A DNA stretch of 20,099 nt from the IMG/VR virus record IMGVR_UViG_3300035698_011383, positions 1 through 20,099 of that record. One strand, given 5' to 3'. The position numbers and the translations under genes are program-made. Of the stretch, positions 16,327-20,099 are shown piece after piece. The DNA is from a virus. The notes under the pieces were generated by a model. The model saw nothing but the letters and a program-made list of their open reading frames with translations, made no database searches and had not been told where the DNA came from. Every line of letters starts with the position of its first letter. The first letter of the stretch is position 1.

Positions 16327-16740
16327 ATGAGAGAGAAGAGAGATGGAGAGAAAGCTGATATTAACCGGGAACTGGCGGATGAGATTGGAGTCTGTCATAT
16401 CTGCGGACTAGCTCCGGAGCAGTGCGCTTGCGGATGGGGACAGGAAGACCCGCGTATCAAAGCAGTTCGAGATGACAAGCTAGTCGGACGGGGTACCTGC
16501 TCCTCGATCGACGAATGCTGGGGCGACAACGAGCTCCTGGAACTCCTGGACGGAAAGGGATGGTTCGACGGGTGCTCAGTGGCCAAGAGTCCGAGGGAGG
16601 CAGTTAAGATGTGTCGTCACCACGATGCTTTGATTTTAGAGAACGCACTCAATAATAGGCATGGCGCGGACGACGATCCGGAGCTACTGGCCTGGAACGA
16701 GTGGAAGAAGGCCCGGAAGGATAACCCCATCAAGTGCTAG
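16327..16740 (+). CDS. Small Cys-rich hypothetical protein (possible zinc-binding)
   Basis: 137 residues from ATG 16327, chosen over an in-frame ATG at 16264 because AAAGGAGGG lies 7 bases upstream. Residues about 22-38 contain VCHICGLAPEQCACGWG, a Cys-x2-Cys plus Cys-x-Cys cluster typical of a small zinc knuckle. A later Cys-Arg-His-His pair (MCRHHDALILENALNN) may complete a site. The middle is acidic (DECWGDNELLELLDGKG) and the C-terminus ends in an amphipathic helix with Trp residues. No family is recognised. It is the first gene of a plus-strand operon transcribed away from the packaging genes, so an early regulatory or host-takeover function is plausible but unproven. Confidence 0.8.
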   Translation: MREKRDGEKADINRELADEIGVCHICGLAPEQCACGWGQEDPRIKAVRDDKLVGRGTCSSIDECWGDNELLELLDGKGWFDGCSVAKSPREAVKMCRHHDALILENALNNRHGADDDPELLAWNEWKKARKDNPIKC

Positions 16741-16764
16741 TCGCGACAAGAAGGAGAAGAGACT

Positions 16765-16959
16765 ATGAGCAGGGATAGAGAAATAGAAGATAGGCCATAT
16801 TCAATGCCGTACGGATCCAGCGATCCAATAGAACAGTTAGAATACAATCGAGTAGGGTTCATCGAGGATCTGAGAGTTTACCTGGGAAACGGAGCATATC
16901 ATTACATCGGCGCCGTAGCAGCCAATCAAGCAAGGAGAGGTTATTACTATGAAGACTAA
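16765..16959 (+). CDS. 64-residue hypothetical protein
   Basis: Second gene of the plus-strand island. AAGGAG lies just upstream of ATG 16765, after a 24-base gap. The product is polar and tyrosine-rich (PYSMPYGSSDPIEQLEYNRV; YLGNGAYHYIGAVAANQARR), with a short helical middle and no TM segment or known motif. Its stop overlaps the start of the next gene by 11 bases, so the two are coupled. Function unknown. Confidence 0.72.
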   Translation: MSRDREIEDRPYSMPYGSSDPIEQLEYNRVGFIEDLRVYLGNGAYHYIGAVAANQARRGYYYED

Positions 16960-17161
16960 ACATTTACTCGGAGCAATAGACGCGATGGTTGCAATGGAAG
17001 AGGGTTCGAGTGAAGCCCCCGGAAGTGCTGCCAGGATAAACACCTTAAAATATTACCGGGACCATGTCACCCGAGAACAGATTAGGAAGGAAGAGGAGGG
17101 CTCAAGGCAATTAGAAGGTCTGATAGACCTACTCACGGATGGCCAGGGCCTGCGCCCCTAA
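16949..17161 (+). CDS. 70-residue hypothetical helical protein
   Basis: Third gene of the plus-strand island. Ribosome site AAGGAGAGG lies 8 bases before ATG 16949. The product is predicted largely helical and charged (YYRDHVTREQIRKEEEGSRQ), ending in a Leu-rich helix (LEGLIDLLTDGQGLRP). No family is recognised. Its stop codon overlaps the stop of the converging HTH gene on the opposite strand, and the operon's terminator lies about 50 bases further on, inside that gene. Confidence 0.72.
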   Translation: MKTKHLLGAIDAMVAMEEGSSEAPGSAARINTLKYYRDHVTREQIRKEEEGSRQLEGLIDLLTDGQGLRP

Positions 17162-17424
17162 GGAATAGACAAGTGTCGGTGGCACTTAATTCGCGCCGAC
17201 CTGACATACCGGGTGACGGTGACCCCTTTGATCGGGCCACCGTCACCCTTTTTCTTGTTACTAAGTTGCCTGGCGATCGCCCTGGGCGTCATTCCTCCCA
17301 GGTAGTAGGCCAGGAGGACAATCTTCTCCCGATCGCTACACGGTTGCATGATCCACTCTAGCGACCCGATCTGACACTCTTGCTCTGGGATTATTTCAGG
17401 ATACTCTTGGTACTCATTCCCCAT
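17158..17424 (-). CDS. Sigma-region-4-like HTH regulator
   Basis: 88 residues. Residues 30-85 follow the pattern of a sigma-70 region 4 type domain: CSDREKIVLLAYYLGGMTPR, AIARQL, then GVTVTRYVRSARIKCHRHL as recognition helix. Between the two HTH helices lies an extra loop NKKKGDGGPIKG (56-67), longer than the usual turn. There is no core-binding sigma region 2, so it would be a small activator or antiterminator-like factor, as in phage late-gene regulators. It overlaps the upstream gene by 11 bases, with AAGGAG 10 bases before ATG. The loop and first recognition-helix residues are encoded by the terminator hairpin of the opposing operon. Target promoters unknown; the leftward late genes are a natural candidate. 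Confidence 0.72.
   Translation of the reverse strand: MGNEYQEYPEIIPEQECQIGSLEWIMQPCSDREKIVLLAYYLGGMTPRAIARQLSNKKKGDGGPIKGVTVTRYVRSARIKCHRHLSIP
17211..17253 (+). terminator. Intrinsic terminator of the plus-strand island
   Basis: GGGTGACGGTG (17211-17221) pairs perfectly with CACCGTCACCC (17238-17248), with further CCC/GGG pairing inside the 16-base loop, followed at once by TTTTT (17249-17253) and more T-rich sequence. It lies about 50 bases past the last stop of the three-gene operon. It is unusual in lying wholly within the coding sequence of the opposite-strand HTH gene. Confidence 0.88.
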
Positions 17425-17818
17425 CTTTCGGAGTCTCCTTCCTGGAATATTCCTCGGTCGCTGCCCTGGGATCCGTATAGAAGGCGTCGATCGCCCGGGT
17501 TAAGTTTGGTATTCCGTGAAACACGAACTGCTTGCAACCAACATCGACGGTGAATCCATTCTCCACCCTAACTATTTTCACTGGGTATTTGTCGCGGGGA
17601 TCCTCGCCCTTCCCTCCGTGGATGCAGTACATGTCGGGGTGATACTCGAGTGGCACTTCCATATCCCTACCTCCTGTTTTTATTCCTAGTGTTTCCTCTA
17701 CCATTGCATGAAGATCTCTCTCGTCGCGTATCGCCATTCTCCTGACCCGGGCCCTATCCTCGAACCGATCAGCCGGCGTCGGATAGATCCCCAGGCCACA
17801 ATTTATGTCGTAGGTCAT
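17414..17818 (-). CDS. Hypothetical protein with possible internal start
   Basis: 134 residues from ATG 17818 (GGGGAG 5 bases upstream). The N-terminal 52 residues are charged and include FEDRARVRRMAIRDERDLHA. The C-terminal 82 residues include MEVPLEYHPDMYCIHGGKGE and the strand-like KYPVKIVRVENGFTVDVGCK, ending in a helix ITRAIDAFYTDPR-like stretch. An in-frame ATG at 17662 has a near-ideal AGGAGGT site 6 bases upstream, so a shorter 82-residue product is likely, alone or alongside the full form. No family is recognised. The C-terminal part looks like the small, single-domain accessory proteins common in phage early operons. It overlaps the sigma-like gene by 11 bases. Confidence 0.65.
   Translation of the reverse strand: MTYDINCGLGIYPTPADRFEDRARVRRMAIRDERDLHAMVEETLGIKTGGRDMEVPLEYHPDMYCIHGGKGEDPRDKYPVKIVRVENGFTVDVGCKQFVFHGIPNLTRAIDAFYTDPRAATEEYSRKETPKDGE
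17669..17675 (-). promoter_or_regulatory. Strong internal ribosome binding site
   Basis: AGGAGGT on the minus strand, 6 bases before an in-frame ATG at 17662 inside the 17414-17818 frame. It is a closer match to the anti-Shine-Dalgarno sequence than the site at the upstream start. Confidence 0.7.
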
Positions 17819-17856
17819 CCGTTCTCCCCTCTGTTAAAAAAGACAGGAACAGTCGT

Positions 17857-18375
17857 CTACTCTGGATTCGGGCAGGGATCGTGTTCACGTCCGTCGTCTG
17901 GCTTTTGGGCACTCAGGAGAACTGCCAGGTCGTTCAGTACCCCTTGGACATCATTACTTATATCCTCGAGCTTGTTAGCCATCATCGCAGTTACCGCGGC
18001 GTGATCCTTTAATCGTCGGTCATACGTATCTTCTATCATCGCGACATACGTCGTTAGTTCTTTCACGGCCCACAGGACGTCTTCTTCTCCCTTGTCCTGT
18101 TGCTCAATGGGGATCGGGAGCTCTCTCTGCCCCGCGATCGGAGGAGCATTGTATGCGTATTCGTCAACCTTTGCCCGCCTGCGTTTGGCCCTATAGTCCA
18201 TTTCCAAATACTGCAAGCACCTGCAAACAGTGGAATACGACGTTTCAAAACCAAGGTCCTCTTGTATTTTTTTTGCGACGGTGTGCTTAGACGGTCGCCT
18301 CAGTAGGTCCTCGCGGTATTTCAGTAAATACATACAAATCTTAGTTCTCTTCTCTTCCTGGCTTAATTTTTTCAT
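17857..18375 (-). CDS. HTH DNA-binding protein
   Basis: 172 residues from ATG 18375, chosen because GGAGGT lies 5 bases upstream and the start overlaps the resolvase gene's stop (ATGA). An ATG at 18429 would add 18 residues without support. Residues about 10-60 form a helix-turn-helix or small winged helix: KICMYLLKYREDLLRRPSK, TVAKKIQEDLGFETSYSTVC, RCLQYLEMDYRAKRRRAK, where YSTVCRCLQYLE is the likely recognition helix, followed by a basic patch. Residues 95-155 are helical and acidic, suggesting oligomerisation. Together this resembles a phage transcription regulator or replication initiator. No specific family is identified. Confidence 0.75.
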   Translation of the reverse strand: MKKLSQEEKRTKICMYLLKYREDLLRRPSKHTVAKKIQEDLGFETSYSTVCRCLQYLEMDYRAKRRRAKVDEYAYNAPPIAGQRELPIPIEQQDKGEEDVLWAVKELTTYVAMIEDTYDRRLKDHAAVTAMMANKLEDISNDVQGVLNDLAVLLSAQKPDDGREHDPCPNPE

Positions 18376-18884
18376 GATGCACCTCCCGGTTCTTCCAGCA
18401 GTCCACCGTCCCGGGCTTGCATCTCCCACCCGTAGAGAGTGGCGGCTGCCCTGGCTAACATAATCGCGTCGCGGGAGTGAGAAGATGTTCTATTCGTTGC
18501 GGGGTACTTGAATATAACCTCGACGTCCTCTTTGCTTAATTTAGTCCGGAGCCCCATCTTCTTTGGGTTGACCGAATACACCTTGGCCGCGACCCTCCTC
18601 TCGAAGTATTTAATTAGCTCGCGCGCATAGGCCCGGTTCCTCTCGACGTTCTGAGCTATCTTCATCATCCCGAACTTCGTGACGTTTGGCCTGGCGTAGA
18701 TATGAGTATCTTCGTTATACTCGATTCCTATGATTAAAGACCCCTCCTTGTCTAGGATTTCGTCGATCACCTTCTCGGCCTTGTCACCATCAACAGTAAT
18801 GACAAGCTCATATAAATTGGTTTCCAGGTTCAGCAGAGCTATTCCAGTCCTGCGCCCCGGATCTACTCCGACTGCTTTCATCAT
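18372..18884 (-). CDS. RuvC-like Holliday junction resolvase
   Basis: 170 residues, RNase H-like fold. The four metal-binding acidic positions are visible: D8 in VGVDPGRRTGIAL, E55 in IIGIEYNED, and H136 and D139 in SSHSRDAIMLA. Length matches bacterial RuvC (about 170 residues). Basic residues (RNRAYARELIKYFERR, NPKKMGLRTK) would bind the junction. In phages such enzymes resolve branched replication intermediates before packaging. The start (ATGATG) overlaps the stop of the propeller gene, and its stop overlaps the start of the HTH gene, so the three are translationally coupled. Either of the two adjacent ATGs could be used. Confidence 0.85.
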   Translation of the reverse strand: MMKAVGVDPGRRTGIALLNLETNLYELVITVDGDKAEKVIDEILDKEGSLIIGIEYNEDTHIYARPNVTKFGMMKIAQNVERNRAYARELIKYFERRVAAKVYSVNPKKMGLRTKLSKEDVEVIFKYPATNRTSSHSRDAIMLARAAATLYGWEMQARDGGLLEEPGGAS

Positions 18885-19702
18885 GCGGCCCCTATATTCT
18901 TCTTAAATTCGTTAATAGCTTTCTCTATTTCTCTAATCTCGGAGAGAACATAATCAACCGTTAATACGTGGTATAGTCCGCCCTGATCGTCGTTGACAAT
19001 CGGCGCCTCTTCCGGTTCAACGTCCCCCGTGACCTTTCTGATGTCCAGGCAATAGATCGGCTGGCCCTTTCCCCCTACCATCCACAGGCGGCCTTTACTG
19101 TCTACTGAAAGTCCTCCGTCGTCACCGACTGACCCTGGGATATCAAAATCATTAAGGGTCTCTCCCTTGGGAGACACTCGGTATAAATGACCACCGTTCG
19201 GATCACCCTCCCCACCCTCGTAAGTTGCCCAGAAATACTGCCCTATCTTTGCAATTCCTCTGGGAGAAAACTCAATGGCAAGGTCAGGAAGTTCTCGCCG
19301 CCCTGTTATGGTAGAGAGGCATACAATTTTCTTGCCAATCTGGTCTGCACCCCACAAACGCCCCGGCTCCACTCTATCAAAAAAGATCCCATATCCGTGA
19401 GTGGGTCGGGGGATTGAACCAGTCTTATACCCTGCCATGTTAAGTTGCCAGTATTCAGTAGCACCACCACCAGGACTTGCCCAAATAGTCTCGGTAATCG
19501 GGTCATAACTGATGTCATGGATGCTGGTGGGAATATTAGTGTTAATTACACCCTCAACTGCACCCGTTATGATATTCCTAATGGCAATGACTGTCTCCTT
19601 TCCCCCTGCTTCCAAGAATTTGCCATTTGCGATAGTGCCTCCTCCAGACCATCCACGGCCCAACCTCTTAAACTCTGCTACTTTAAGATCATCAAAATTC
19701 AT
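18881..19702 (-). CDS. Beta-propeller protein (NHL/SMP-30-like repeats)
   Basis: 273 residues with four or more recurring blade motifs: HDISYDPITETIWASP (62-77), GYGIFFDRVEPGRLWGAD (103-120), RGIAKIGQYFWATYE (148-162) and GGLSVDSKGRLWMVGG (196-211). Each is a strand, an Asp/Gly turn and an aromatic. A C-terminal helix (VLSEIREIEKAINEFKKN, about 252-269) could mediate assembly. No signal peptide is seen, so an intracellular or virion-internal protein is expected. Such propellers often bind proteins or small ligands; no catalytic residues can be assigned. It has a strong GGAGGAGGT ribosome site and overlaps both neighbours as ATGA. Coupling to a RuvC resolvase is an unusual context. Confidence 0.75.
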   Translation of the reverse strand: MNFDDLKVAEFKRLGRGWSGGGTIANGKFLEAGGKETVIAIRNIITGAVEGVINTNIPTSIHDISYDPITETIWASPGGGATEYWQLNMAGYKTGSIPRPTHGYGIFFDRVEPGRLWGADQIGKKIVCLSTITGRRELPDLAIEFSPRGIAKIGQYFWATYEGGEGDPNGGHLYRVSPKGETLNDFDIPGSVGDDGGLSVDSKGRLWMVGGKGQPIYCLDIRKVTGDVEPEEAPIVNDDQGGLYHVLTVDYVLSEIREIEKAINEFKKNIGAA

Positions 19703-20099
19703 ACCTCCTCCTTTCTTTTGGAGAGGATTGACATAATGTTATTTAGCAATTCATCCCTTATCGGCCAGGTCATTTCTCCTGCCGCACCATTGAGAGCTGT
19801 AATTACTTCCTTTCCTACCCCTAATGAATCAACGGGGAGCGACTGAATTGCATCAAAGCAACTTTTCAACATTTCCAAGCACTCCCCCAACAAATCCCCC
19901 TCCGCACGCTCTGCGGCTCTATCTCCGCAGTTTTTAGTATAGCTGTTCCAGGTGGCAACGATCAAGTGAGCTGTTGCTTTTGCGGGATATTCCTTGCCAT
20001 TAATATCACATTCATGAACAGATATTCCCGCTGAGTTACCTTCATCGGTCAATAATCCGTATGCTTTAGTCCTGGATACTCCGGTGTTCCATTCTTCAA
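19699..20099 (-). CDS. Hypothetical phage protein, 5' end outside window
   Basis: The frame is open to the right edge. The only start-like codon near the edge is TTG at 20052, and the residues beyond it (EEWNTGVSRTKAYGLL) look coding, so the real start is probably outside. The visible 133 residues have a strand-rich front half (SAGISVHECDINGKEYP), then KATAHLIVATWNSYTKN and helical segments (LLGECLEMLKSCFDAIQ). The order, a small beta part followed by an 'A.LI..a.N…' helix and a Leu-rich helix, resembles widespread small phage proteins of unknown function. It is coupled to the propeller gene through a GTATGA overlap. Confidence 0.7.
   Translation of the reverse strand, partial: EEWNTGVSRTKAYGLLTDEGNSAGISVHECDINGKEYPAKATAHLIVATWNSYTKNCGDRAAERAEGDLLGECLEMLKSCFDAIQSLPVDSLGVGKEVITALNGAAGEMTWPIRDELLNNIMSILSKRKEEV

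Noticed and set aside
18376-18429. An 18-residue N-terminal extension of the HTH protein from ATG 18429
   Set aside because: ATG 18375 has GGAGGT at ideal spacing and the usual ATGA overlap; the extension lies within the resolvase gene and has no ribosome site.

Overview
The window is a piece of a tailed double-stranded DNA bacteriophage (Caudoviricetes), either a free phage from a metagenome or a prophage. The evidence is a complete packaging and head module in canonical order, read on the minus strand from about 16.1 kb leftwards: small terminase, large terminase, portal, a small protein, a scaffold-like protein and an N4-gp56/DUF4043-type major capsid protein. Next come a head-tail adaptor-like protein, a large neck/tail protein and a giant collagen-like fibre that runs off the left edge. 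The adaptor followed by a P22-gp10-sized protein, with no tape measure or sheath gene in view, suggests a podovirus-like short tail. That is an inference, and the host cannot be named. Strong GGAGG-type ribosome binding sites and tightly overlapping stops and starts point to a bacterial host.

Layout from right to left. (1) 20099-17158, minus strand: a tightly overlapping cluster of an unknown protein (open at the right edge), a beta-propeller protein, a RuvC-like resolvase and an HTH protein, followed after short gaps or overlaps by a small unknown protein and a sigma-region-4-like HTH protein. This looks like a DNA metabolism and regulation block. (2) 16327-17161, plus strand: an island of three small genes with its own sigma70-type promoter and an intrinsic terminator. 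The terminator lies inside the coding region of the opposing HTH gene. (3) 16131-16326: the divergent intergenic region. (4) 16130-8831, minus: packaging and head genes. (5) 8830-7381, minus: small accessory genes, including a secreted protein with a Thr/Pro repeat linker and a one-TM, holin-like protein, with two strong hairpins between genes. (6) 7380-1, minus: connector, tail and fibre genes.

The most notable unit is at the left end. A fibre gene encodes about 300 consecutive Gly-X-Y triplets with no interruption, with Gln or Thr dominating the Y position. Directly upstream, and coupled to it by a TAATG overlap, is a fused GT2 glycosyltransferase-methyltransferase. I propose that this pair makes a collagen-like receptor-binding fibre and decorates it with a methylated glycan. 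The array carries a recent perfect 90-bp duplication, so fibre length probably varies.

No tRNA, CRISPR array, insertion sequence, integrase or attachment site was recognised. No stretch longer than about 200 bases lacks a gene.
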